A stretch of DNA of 64,000 nt from Actinomycetes bacterium (GTDB taxonomy: Bacteria; Actinomycetota; Acidimicrobiia; Acidimicrobiales; Acidimicrobiaceae): assembly GCA_021819725.1 (NCBI GenBank), contig JAKAQR010000005.1:78420-142419 (forward strand), in the 5' to 3' direction. The notes under the pieces were generated by a model that ran no database searches, was not told the origin of the DNA, and worked only from the letters and a program-made list of their open reading frames with translations. Below, one piece after another: positions 20,039-27,681 of the stretch (the stretch's first letter is position 1; each line of letters begins with the position of its first letter). Made by a program: the position numbers and the translations under genes.

Positions 20039-20054
20039 ATCGCCGACAGGGAGG

Positions 20055-20131
<77 letters not shown>

Positions 20132-20150
20132 GGAACACAACAATGCACCG

Positions 20151-20224
20151 TCGGGAAGGCGGGATTTGAACCCGCGGCCCCCTGCTCCCAAAGCAGGTGC
20201 GCTACCAAGCTGCGCCACTTCCCG
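20151..20224 (-). tRNA. tRNA-Pro (anticodon TGG)
   Basis: Cloverleaf on the minus strand with acceptor CGGGAAG / CTTCCCG, anticodon stem CCTGC/GCAGG around loop TTTGGGA (anticodon TGG), and T arm GGTTCAAATCC. The initial C1-G72 pair fits bacterial tRNA-Pro. CCA is not encoded, unlike the neighbouring tRNA-Gly. Confidence 0.96.
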
Positions 20225-20244
20225 CAAGGGCAGAGTTTAGCTGA

Positions 20245-20856
20245 TTATTCTCCCAGTGCCTCTAAATTAGCGCGTCGTCGATAGCGGAACCAGACAAAAC
20301 CCACGACTAACAACACCAGCAACGCACCGAGTACGTAGCCCAAGTCCTGGATCACCTTCACTAATACCGTGTAGTTCGCGCCCAACCAATACCCCGCCAG
20401 CGTCAATAACGCCACAAAGGGGATACTCCCGATCAACGTGTAGAGCGAAAACTTACCCACAGGCATCTCTGCAACACCGGCTGGAAGACTGATGACCGAC
20501 CGAACCACCGGCAACAACCGGGAGATGATCACCGCCGCCTCACCGTGACGCTGAAACCACCGCTCGGCCCTATCGAGGTCCCGCGGCTTGACAAAGATGA
20601 AACGCCCAAAACGTTCGACTAGCGATCTTCCGCCCGTCCGGCCGATCGCCCAAAGAATAACACTGCCGATCAGGTTGCCCAGGATTCCTACCAAGATCGC
20701 GCCGATAAGGCTCAGTTTGCCAGACGCGGCCAGTACGCCGGCGAGCGTCATAACCAGTTCCGAGGGGACGGGGATCAACGCCGACTCCAAGGTCATCAAC
20801 ACCAAGATAGCGAGCAATCCATACGTCACTACGTACGTGTCAATAAAGGAGTTCAT
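20245..20856 (-). CDS. DedA-family membrane protein
   Basis: 203 residues. The DedA/SNARE-associated core includes ESALIPVPSELVMTLAGVLA, GNLIGSVILWAIGR, FGRFIFVKPRDLDRAERWF and ISRLLPVVRSVISLPAGVAEM, with about five to six membrane segments. Family members act as undecaprenyl-phosphate or phospholipid flippases and support envelope homeostasis. ATG 20856 is chosen because the protein similarity begins there; the frame stays open upstream to 21078 but that part is polar and unlike the family. It is divergent from the RecB-type nuclease. Confidence 0.92.
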   Translation of the reverse strand: MNSFIDTYVVTYGLLAILVLMTLESALIPVPSELVMTLAGVLAASGKLSLIGAILVGILGNLIGSVILWAIGRTGGRSLVERFGRFIFVKPRDLDRAERWFQRHGEAAVIISRLLPVVRSVISLPAGVAEMPVGKFSLYTLIGSIPFVALLTLAGYWLGANYTVLVKVIQDLGYVLGALLVLLVVGFVWFRYRRRANLEALGE

Positions 20857-21025
20857 CGTCCCAATGATACCTACGTGCGATGGGAGATATCTCGATCTCC
20901 AGGAATTCTTACCACTACTCCAAGCAGGCTCCCAGCCCAATGCAGCTGCCGCAACTAGACGCCTGACCTTTCGGATGATGACAGAGGATCGGCCGACAGA
21001 TCTTCGATGCTGGTAGCCTGGACGC

Positions 21026-21847
21026 ATGGGGCTACCACTACCTTGCTCGTTGACGCCTACCAAGGTCACTGCCTTCAAGGATTGCGCCTATGCCTTTCGG
21101 CTCTCTATCATCGACAAGATACCCCAACCCCTCTCCATCTGGACCGTCAAAGGCGTCCTCGCTCACCGGGCGCTCGAACGCTTCTACTTCTCGCTACCAG
21201 CTGCCGAGCGCACCCCACAACGGGCACGCTCGATCGTGCAGGACGAGCTGGCCAATAGTCGCAAGGCCGGGTACTCCGCGAACTTCCTAGAAGAGCTCCC
21301 CGAAGGCGCACAAGTCCGCCTCGGCCAAGAGGTGGAACAACTGGTCCTCAACGTCTTCACGCTTGAGGATCCGACCACTACCAACGTTCTCGGCACCGAG
21401 ATCATGTTCGAATCGTCGGTGGGCGACGTCCTCGCTCGCGGCGTAATCGATCGTCTCGACCGTGACGCCAACGGAGACCTCATTGTCGTCGACTATAAGA
21501 CCGGTCGTCCACCCTCGCACACTCACGAGCAAGATAAGCTCGCTGGCGTGCTGTTCTATGCGCTTCTCGTCGAACGGGTCCTTGGAGTGAAGCCAAAGAG
21601 CGTCAAGCTGATGTATCTTCGAGATCGCATGGTCATCGAGACTGAGGCGACACCACATCGGCTGCATGCCGTCGAGGGCAAAACGGCCGCGATTTGGTCG
21701 GCGGTTCGTATGGCCTGCGAGACCGGGAACTTCCGCCCGCGACCATCAAGGCTTTGCCATTTTTGCGCCTACCAATGTCAGTGCCCATCCTTTATGGCTC
21801 CCCACGTGCAACGACAGCCAACTGATCCAAGGGCGCCAGAGGTTTGA
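21026..21847 (+). CDS. RecB-family PD-(D/E)XK nuclease with Fe-S cysteines
   Basis: 273 residues. The nuclease core shows GVLAHRALERF (helix with the conserved H), GVIDRLDRD (catalytic D) and VVDYKTGRPP (D-x-K). An N-terminal cysteine (KDCAYAFRL) plus a C-terminal CHFCAYQCQCP cluster match the 4Fe-4S staple found in AddB and Cas4-like nucleases. Stand-alone proteins like this are common in actinobacteria and probably act in DNA repair; no cas genes or CRISPR array are nearby, so a Cas4 role is not supported. Its stop overlaps the next start (TTGA). Confidence 0.87.
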   Translation: MGLPLPCSLTPTKVTAFKDCAYAFRLSIIDKIPQPLSIWTVKGVLAHRALERFYFSLPAAERTPQRARSIVQDELANSRKAGYSANFLEELPEGAQVRLGQEVEQLVLNVFTLEDPTTTNVLGTEIMFESSVGDVLARGVIDRLDRDANGDLIVVDYKTGRPPSHTHEQDKLAGVLFYALLVERVLGVKPKSVKLMYLRDRMVIETEATPHRLHAVEGKTAAIWSAVRMACETGNFRPRPSRLCHFCAYQCQCPSFMAPHVQRQPTDPRAPEV

Positions 21848-22377
21848 AACAACTTGATCGCTTTGATGCCGCTGTTGATCGCCTCTTCCAACTGCTGAGG
21901 GGACGGAGACACCTAGATCGCCTCTTCTATACCCTCTCAGCACTCGCCGACCACTCGCTACTGTGGGAACTCCTCGCGGCATCCCTTGCGATTTCCCCGC
22001 GAAGACGCGGGAACGCTCTACGCGCCGGGGCAGCATTGGGTGTAGAGTCGCTGTTGATCAACGTCGTAGTCAAGTCTTTGTTCTCCCGAGAACGTCCGAT
22101 CGACGACACCTACGAACATCCCCACCATCTCCGATACCCGCTGACATCAAGCTTCCCGAGTGGTCACTCAACCGCGGCCTTTGCTGCGGCTTCCTTGCTT
22201 CCGAGCCATCGGTTGGGCCGTTGGATCCTTTTCCCACTAGCTGCGCTGATCGCGCTCTCACGCATTCACGTGCGCATCCATCATGCCTCCGACGTTATCG
22301 GCGGCGCATTGATTGGTCTCGCTTACGCACACGTAGTCAAAGTTCTTGTGCCGCTCCCACCTCAGCCGAGGGAGTAA
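21844..22377 (+). CDS. PAP2-superfamily membrane phosphatase
   Basis: 177 residues with the three acid-phosphatase motifs: KSLFSRERP, PSGHST and SRIHVRIHHASDVIGG, embedded in a protein with several membrane helices. Family members dephosphorylate lipid phosphates such as undecaprenyl pyrophosphate or phosphatidic acid. The start is TTG 21844, overlapping the nuclease stop by four bases, so translation is probably coupled. Confidence 0.9.
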   Translation: MKQLDRFDAAVDRLFQLLRGRRHLDRLFYTLSALADHSLLWELLAASLAISPRRRGNALRAGAALGVESLLINVVVKSLFSRERPIDDTYEHPHHLRYPLTSSFPSGHSTAAFAAASLLPSHRLGRWILFPLAALIALSRIHVRIHHASDVIGGALIGLAYAHVVKVLVPLPPQPRE

Positions 22378-22484
22378 CACACCCTAGCATGCCCCATCTC
22401 GTTCGCAGAACTTGGGTGTTTTTGAGTTATCGTCCTACCACCCGGTAGACTGATTGTAAAAGCAATCAAAAGGAGACGTAACCG

Positions 22485-23081
22485 ATGCACTTCGCCATCA
22501 ACTGGGACTACCGTTGCCCATTCGCTCGTAACATGCATGAACACCTCATTACCGCGATGCAAGATGGTGCGGACTACCAAGTAGACTTCGTGCCGTTCTC
22601 CCTCAGTCAGGTGCACATCGAAGATGGAGAGCCAGACGTTTGGTCAGACCCCGAACGTTACAACGAGCTCCTCGCAGTGATGACTGGCATGACCGTGCAA
22701 CGCCACTTCCCAGAGAACTTCCCTGGCGTCCACCTTGCCCTCTTTGCCGCCCGCCACGACCGCGCTCTCGACCTTAGCGATTGGTCAGTACTCGCATCGA
22801 TTCTTGAGAGCCATGAGGTGACGCCCGAAGAGGTGCGCAAGCTCATTGATTCAGAACACATCCTCGAGGACTTCAGACGCCAACATCTCGCCTCGGTTGA
22901 AGAACACCACGTCTTTGGGGTCCCAACATTCATCGTGAACGGCCAAGCTGCATTCGTGCGGGTTATGCATCGACCAAACGGTGATGCAAAGGTAGCTCGC
23001 GCGACCATCGACCGTGTCCTCGACACCATGACAAACTACCCCGAATTTAACGAGTTCAAGTACACCTCCATCCCCCGCTAG
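22485..23081 (+). CDS. DsbA-like thioredoxin-fold protein
   Basis: 198 residues. The thioredoxin-fold DsbA domain starts with WDYRCPFARNMHEHL, a single-cysteine CPFA active site rather than CxxC, and has the cis-proline segment FGVPTFIVNG near residue 150. This fits the FrnE / 2-hydroxychromene-2-carboxylate isomerase branch, so a glutathione- or mycothiol-linked isomerase or oxidoreductase role is likelier than disulfide formation. There is no signal peptide. A strong AAAAGGAG precedes ATG 22485. Confidence 0.8.
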   Translation: MHFAINWDYRCPFARNMHEHLITAMQDGADYQVDFVPFSLSQVHIEDGEPDVWSDPERYNELLAVMTGMTVQRHFPENFPGVHLALFAARHDRALDLSDWSVLASILESHEVTPEEVRKLIDSEHILEDFRRQHLASVEEHHVFGVPTFIVNGQAAFVRVMHRPNGDAKVARATIDRVLDTMTNYPEFNEFKYTSIPR

Positions 23082-23624
23082 GGGCTCCGTCACTCACGGC
23101 TATATCCCGCAACTAAGCGACAACCGTTGGGATCGCACTGGCCGGAGCGTCCTGTCGCCGGGGACCAAAGCTTCCCTGCTGTCTTACACTCTCGATCGAG
23201 ATGGTCCTGGCTGGACTGCACAGGACTGTTCACCTCCGCATGAACGCATCTCTCGTGATCGGTACTCTATCGGCATCAACGCTGCAGGTCCCCGCTTGGC
23301 GACCGCCTGCATGCTTCGAGCCATTACCCTCTTGGTGCGCCGAGCCCGGACGATCTGCATCGTTACGGGCAAGATCCACCTGCGCGGCGATCCTCGCTCA
23401 TCACAGTTGACCGCGACACGCTACCCGAGGGGGCACGGTGTGCCAGCTACGGTGAGCCTCACGCCCGACCCAACATGAGGACGATGCACTGATCGATGTG
23501 CTCAGCACCTACCGCGCACTCAGAGTCACGACCGATTATGCCCCTATGCGTACACAAACGTTCCTTGGCACATTCACCGAGCAGTCATCACCGAGCAAGC
23601 TCAACCGAAACGGTCATGGGCTGT
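23082..23624. other. Gene-free stretch, possible gene remnant
   Basis: About 540 bases between the DsbA-like gene and the convergent GalT-like gene. One plus-strand frame stays open from about 23140 to 23477 with a mixed, partly plausible protein pattern (for example YSIGINAAGPRLATACML), but it has no good start or Shine-Dalgarno and I recognise no family. I see no RNA gene or terminator here. Confidence 0.5.
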
Positions 23625-24662
23625 TCAACCAGTTATGGTCGTACCGAAGTTGCTTCGAAGCGTCTGCGCCCACTCCTCAGGCGAATAGTCAATCATTGTC
23701 TCAAGGCAAAGACGTTCGAAATAGGTGACATCACTCCGATAGTAAGGCTCCATTGGTGCTCTTGCGACGATGCGAAACAGCAAGCTCGCACCAAAATCCC
23801 CACTATCGGGGGTGGCGCCAATGAGAGAGAAATTGAAGGACTGAATGCCCATTTGCTCGTAGGTGGCGAGTACAAGTGCGAGACCCGATGCCAATTGATA
23901 GATATCGGGATCGCTTAGATCAACGAGATCACCAAGCCCAGGGGCCAGCGCCCAAACCTCATAGAATCCGGAGGGCGCGAAGGGAACCAGCCAGACGAAT
24001 GGATCCATATGCGCCACCATGCGCTGGCTCTGTGCATCCTCGAGTGCTATCAGTTCTTCAAAATAGGGTTGACCATAGCTATCAAAATGCTCCTTTGATG
24101 CTAACAACAACCGTGACTGTGCACCAAGCGGGACAGAATCATGCGAGGATTGGATGTGTGGATGGATGAGTGAACTTCCCGAAGGCGGCAGATAGTTCGC
24201 ATTGACTGAGGAGTAAATCAACTCCGGACGTTGAGATCGCACTGCTTTGGCATGTTGTTCGATCGCCAAGAGCACATCGTAGACAACCTCGCGGGTCATG
24301 GCCGTCAGTGGGAGGAAGTGGCGGCTTACATCGTAGACACCGACTGCAGACACGGAGGAATAAGCGATCACATTAGGAACCACCCAGGCGTTCCCAACGA
24401 TGATGCGGCCATTTCTTGCAATCTCCTCGGGGAAGGGCGCGGTTGCATCGCCGATGGTATCTGCACAAAATGGACAGAAGCCGTCTCGTTCGACAACGGA
24501 ACCGAGTTCCACAGCACCTGGAGTTAACTTTGCACCCTCGATCAGCCGAGCGCCATGACCGAAGAGCGGGTCCACCCGGTGGATGAGCTTCGCCGTTCTG
24601 AAACCACCATGCTCGAAGTCTGGAACCTCCGCTTGAAGCTCACGCTCCTGGAACAAAATCAT
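23625..24662 (-). CDS. GalT-like / HIT-superfamily nucleotidyltransferase
   Basis: 345 residues. The HIT-type active site appears as SSLIHPHIQSSHD (HPHxQ around residue 165), the motif of galactose-1-phosphate uridylyltransferases, with a zinc-type CPFC near residue 63. The overall pattern matches GalT-family proteins rather than small HIT hydrolases. It would transfer a nucleotidyl group to or from a sugar phosphate; the actual sugar is unknown, and no galK or galE is adjacent. ATG 24662 has GAGGAG 8 bases upstream. It is divergent from the histidine kinase. Confidence 0.72.
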   Translation of the reverse strand: MILFQERELQAEVPDFEHGGFRTAKLIHRVDPLFGHGARLIEGAKLTPGAVELGSVVERDGFCPFCADTIGDATAPFPEEIARNGRIIVGNAWVVPNVIAYSSVSAVGVYDVSRHFLPLTAMTREVVYDVLLAIEQHAKAVRSQRPELIYSSVNANYLPPSGSSLIHPHIQSSHDSVPLGAQSRLLLASKEHFDSYGQPYFEELIALEDAQSQRMVAHMDPFVWLVPFAPSGFYEVWALAPGLGDLVDLSDPDIYQLASGLALVLATYEQMGIQSFNFSLIGATPDSGDFGASLLFRIVARAPMEPYYRSDVTYFERLCLETMIDYSPEEWAQTLRSNFGTTITG

Positions 24663-24713
24663 CGATCGCTCTCCTCGAACCAGAACCCATGTACGAGGAC
24701 TAACCTAGTCGAG

Positions 24714-25832
24714 GTGGACCGACTGGTAGACGAACCGCGTTTGAAAGACATCTTTGCCGCTTTAGTCGACGTCGTAAGCAAGCTCGACATGGATGAGACA
24801 TTGGTGCTCCTCGCCGGTCACGCTCGCACGCTCACCCGTGCTCGATATGCAGCAATCGGCGTAGTTGATCCCGCACAACCAGACCGGCTGCTCGACTTTG
24901 TGACATCGGGCATCAGCTCCGAGGAGCGAAAGCGTATCGGCAATCTCCCCTCCGGTGGTGGACTTCTGGGCGCGGTTATCGACTCTCACGCTCCCGTCAT
25001 CTCTGACTCTATCGCCAACGATCCACGAGCCGCTGGTTTCCCCCCAAACCACCCGTTCATGCAACACTTCCTAGGCGTTCCGATTATCACTGGTGAGAAG
25101 GTCTTTGGCAACATCTACGTAACCGACCGCCTCGACGATCAACCGTTTGATCAGGTAGATCTCGCCATCCTTGAGACTCTCGCCACCGGTGCGGCTGCAG
25201 TGATCGGCAACTTGCTGTTGCGACAGGCGCTCGCCCTCGCGCAAATCGAGGACGACCGGGCACGCATCGCCCGAGACCTCCACGATGACATTGTCCAACG
25301 CCTCTTCGCAGTGGGCCTCCAGCTGCAGGCCGCGTTGCCCTCGCTACAGGGGACTGATGGATTCCTTTTCGTCCGCCAAGCGATCGACGATCTCGATGCC
25401 GCAATCGGTGAAATCCGGACGACAATCTTTCAACTCGAACCCGCACAGGAGGGGTCATCGCGTTCAGAAGTACTCGACCTTGTCTCGCGGCTCTGCACCA
25501 TTGCTGACCTGAAATACCACGTCGTCTTTACCGGCCCAATCGATACCGTTCTCACCAACAGCAAGCAGACCCTTCTCCTCACGGTCCTGCGAGAACTCAT
25601 CACCAACGCCATCAAACACGCTCATGCTCATGAACTCCGCATTGAAATTGGGGTCGCTACAGTCCTCAGCATCGTCGTCATCGACGACGGCGTCGGAATC
25701 AGCGACCATCCTCACCTTGGCCATGGCATCGCGAACCTCCAAGCCAAGGCAGCAACCAGGGGTGGAACCTTTGCGATTGAGGCCAGTCCCTTAGGCGGAT
25801 CGCGAGCCACCTTCACGATCCCTCTGCATTGA
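24714..25832 (+). CDS. NarL-type sensor histidine kinase with GAF domain
   Basis: About 372 residues from GTG 24714; the frame is open back to 24555 but that region overlaps the divergent gene and is not family-like. A GAF domain (about residues 20-165) resembles that of DevS/DosT redox and gas sensors. The HisKA_3 dimerisation helix has the phosphorylated His in ARDLHDDIVQRLF (around residue 188), and the HATPase domain has ELITNAIKHAHA and DDGVGI. No membrane segments are visible, so it senses a cytoplasmic signal. No response regulator is encoded nearby. Its 3' end overlaps zapE by 42 bases in convergent orientation. Confidence 0.87.
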   Translation: MDRLVDEPRLKDIFAALVDVVSKLDMDETLVLLAGHARTLTRARYAAIGVVDPAQPDRLLDFVTSGISSEERKRIGNLPSGGGLLGAVIDSHAPVISDSIANDPRAAGFPPNHPFMQHFLGVPIITGEKVFGNIYVTDRLDDQPFDQVDLAILETLATGAAAVIGNLLLRQALALAQIEDDRARIARDLHDDIVQRLFAVGLQLQAALPSLQGTDGFLFVRQAIDDLDAAIGEIRTTIFQLEPAQEGSSRSEVLDLVSRLCTIADLKYHVVFTGPIDTVLTNSKQTLLLTVLRELITNAIKHAHAHELRIEIGVATVLSIVVIDDGVGISDHPHLGHGIANLQAKAATRGGTFAIEASPLGGSRATFTIPLH

Positions 25833-26816
25833 CAAAGGTTCGATACTCCCGAGCTCATAGAGGCGTGAGAGGCAGCGACCGTACTTCTGCCTGAACCCCC
25901 CGGCCAAGAAACTCGCCGGGAACAGATCTCGAAGAGCACCCTCTCGCAACCGCACAACGACCCCTTGATCATAGAGAACGTCAACAAGGCTACACAAGTG
26001 CAACGCATCGCTTTGGAGCTCAATGGGAACGACATCGTGTATCTCAACCGCATCGAGCCTCTGAACGACTCCACGATAACGAATTGGATGAACGCTGCGG
26101 AGCTGGTCCAGCAGTTCGCTTAGCCCGACGTGCACCGTACTCTCCGGCAACGATCCAACCCCACTCATTTCGCGATCGAGCGCAAAGCCCCTCCGTCGGA
26201 AATCCCCGCCCTCAATCGATAGCACCTTGAACGCTCCCGCCAACCCCTGTATCTCACGCAGAAAGTCATCCGCGCCGAAACGCCCCTCTCCAAGTCGATC
26301 GGGCAAGGTGTTCGATGTCACTACGAGGTTGGTTCCGGTCATAAGTAGCTCATCAGCAAGTCTGCTGATGAGGACCGTGTCCCCCGGATCGTCTAGCTCA
26401 AACTCATCGATCGCCAGCAGGCTCGTCCCTCGAAGGAGTTGAAGCGCACCAGCGAAAGAAAGCGCTCCAACAAGACTCGTCAGCCCGGAGAAGGAGGTAT
26501 AGAACTTCGACCCCGACCAGGCATGAAACGTTGCAGCCAAAAGGTGGGTCTTGCCCACTCCAAACCCACCATCGAGATACCAGCCCACCGGCTGATACAC
26601 CGTCGATCGTCGCCACAATCGATGACTGTGGGCCTGCGCCGCGCTCTCGACCGTAAACGCGTGGAGCACCTCCTTGGCTCGCTGTTGCGAAGGAAACCGG
26701 AGGTCTGGGTGGTAGGAATCAAAAGTCGCATCTGTGAACCCGCGAGGAGGAACCATGGCAGCAATTAACTCTTCATGACTCGGGGCGAGGGCCGGATAGC
26801 CAAGCAACATCTCCAT
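25791..26816 (-). CDS. zapE: ZapE/AFG1-family ATPase
   Basis: 341 residues from ATG 26816. The P-loop is GGFGVGKTHLL, the Walker B is SLLAIDEFELDD, and VVTSNTLPDRLGEGRF is the sensor segment typical of the AFG1/ZapE family. In E. coli ZapE is linked to the Z ring; mitochondrial AFG1 acts in protein quality control. The actinobacterial role is less clear. The frame continues upstream to 26996 through a region that includes a 13-bp tandem repeat and shows no family similarity, so the longer start is rejected. Confidence 0.9.
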   Translation of the reverse strand: MEMLLGYPALAPSHEELIAAMVPPRGFTDATFDSYHPDLRFPSQQRAKEVLHAFTVESAAQAHSHRLWRRSTVYQPVGWYLDGGFGVGKTHLLAATFHAWSGSKFYTSFSGLTSLVGALSFAGALQLLRGTSLLAIDEFELDDPGDTVLISRLADELLMTGTNLVVTSNTLPDRLGEGRFGADDFLREIQGLAGAFKVLSIEGGDFRRRGFALDREMSGVGSLPESTVHVGLSELLDQLRSVHPIRYRGVVQRLDAVEIHDVVPIELQSDALHLCSLVDVLYDQGVVVRLREGALRDLFPASFLAGGFRQKYGRCLSRLYELGSIEPLSMQRDREGGSRSA

Positions 26817-26905
26817 CGCTACCACGTTAGAGGCGAGCGGCCTCCTTGACCTCTGTCGAGAGACATTCCGTCCCGAGTGTCGCCCGAGGCGCAACCGATC
26901 ACAAT

Positions 26906-26957
26906 CCCGACAGAACGACCCGACAGAACGACCCGACAGAACGGCCCGACAGAAAGG
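26906..26957. repeat. Tandem repeat, 4 x 13 bp
   Basis: Four contiguous 13-bp units: CCCGACAGAACGA twice, then CCCGACAGAACGG and CCCGACAGAAAGG. They lie about 90 bases upstream of the zapE start, at the left boundary of the pseudogene-rich stretch. There are no spacers, so it is not CRISPR. Confidence 0.95.
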
Positions 26958-27026
26958 GGCTGTTGGCGCGGCAACAGGAGGGTCCCAAGTGGCCAAATCG
27001 ATACGAGATGGGTAGCCCTCGGATGA

Positions 27027-27595
27027 TCAACAAGGCGGTACTGGTGTCGGGTTTCTCCCTACACACGCTTCGTCGATGGAATCGACGATCCGATCGAGCT
27101 GTCGTCGCTGCTTGCCTTTGGGCTCCCCTGATCCCCACCGAGTTCTTGGGTCTGACATCACCGCGTTACCGCCTTGCCCCGACAGAGGGGACCAAGCTGT
27201 ACCAACGTGTCCTGCGAGCAGGCCCCCGAGTTCCTTGGGCTCTTGAGGTTCAGCTGCCTCAAGCAATTCCTTAACGCTCCACCACTGGCAACCAAGAAGA
27301 GCCGCCCGTTCCTCGTCGGTCAGGCAAGTCGGTCGAACGCGGGCATCTCCCACGCGAGCCAGACACAACGGCTCAGCTCCCACCAGTCAAGTCGCCTTCC
27401 ACACGCTGTTACCCCTCACTCGTGCAACTTGCCCGGCAACGCTACCCGTGGACAGACCAGCCTCTTCCCACCGCTCTCGGCGTACCGCGTCCATCTCCGA
27501 CTCACCCTCTTTAACCTCCCAATGGTCGGGTCCCAGAACGTTCTGTTGTTGAGCGGATCACGCCGGTGGAGCGACAGAAGCCGTTCGGCACCGTC
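27027..27595 (-). pseudogene. NUDIX hydrolase pseudogene
   Basis: Translation in two minus-strand frames gives a decayed NUDIX protein. The first part (27595 to about 27520) reads DGAERLLSLHRRDP then RTFWDPTIG; after a frameshift near 27515-27520 it continues VKEGESEMDAVRRERWEEAGL, written here as the NUDIX box pieces VKEGES and RERWEEAGL. An in-frame TGA at 27389-27387 interrupts it, and the same frame then gives LCLARVGDARVRP and LTDEERAALLGCQWWSVKEL, the usual NUDIX C-terminal part. The last 60 or so residues look like read-through. The 5' end lacks a start. At least two lesions make it a pseudogene. Confidence 0.82.
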
Positions 27596-27681
27596 AATTT
27601 AAGTAATGTGCACTGGGACCCTCGCCAGCACCGAAAAAACACTCATCAACCATGCTCGAGCCCCCTTGTCGCATCAGAACC

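Larger units (their letters stand above)
19640..20054. other. Intergenic stretch without a recognised gene
   Basis: About 415 bases between the CsoR-like gene and tRNA-Gly. It holds the candidate CsoR operator and an 18-bp tandem duplication. A short minus-strand frame (19724-19966) begins with a hydrophobic, membrane-like stretch (MAPNLVLLAVVLS) but soon loses any coherent pattern, so it may be a gene remnant. I cannot support a gene here. Confidence 0.6.

Noticed and set aside
23140..23477. Plus-strand frame after the DsbA-like gene
   Set aside because: No start signal and no recognisable domain; kept only as a possible remnant in the gene-free stretch.
26906..26957. Possible CRISPR array
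   Set aside because: The units are contiguous with no spacers and too short; no cas genes are present, and the RecB-type nuclease at 21026 is far away and of the stand-alone type.
27387..27389. In-frame TGA read as selenocysteine
   Set aside because: NUDIX hydrolases are not selenoproteins, a frameshift is also present, and no SECIS-like hairpin is obvious after the TGA.
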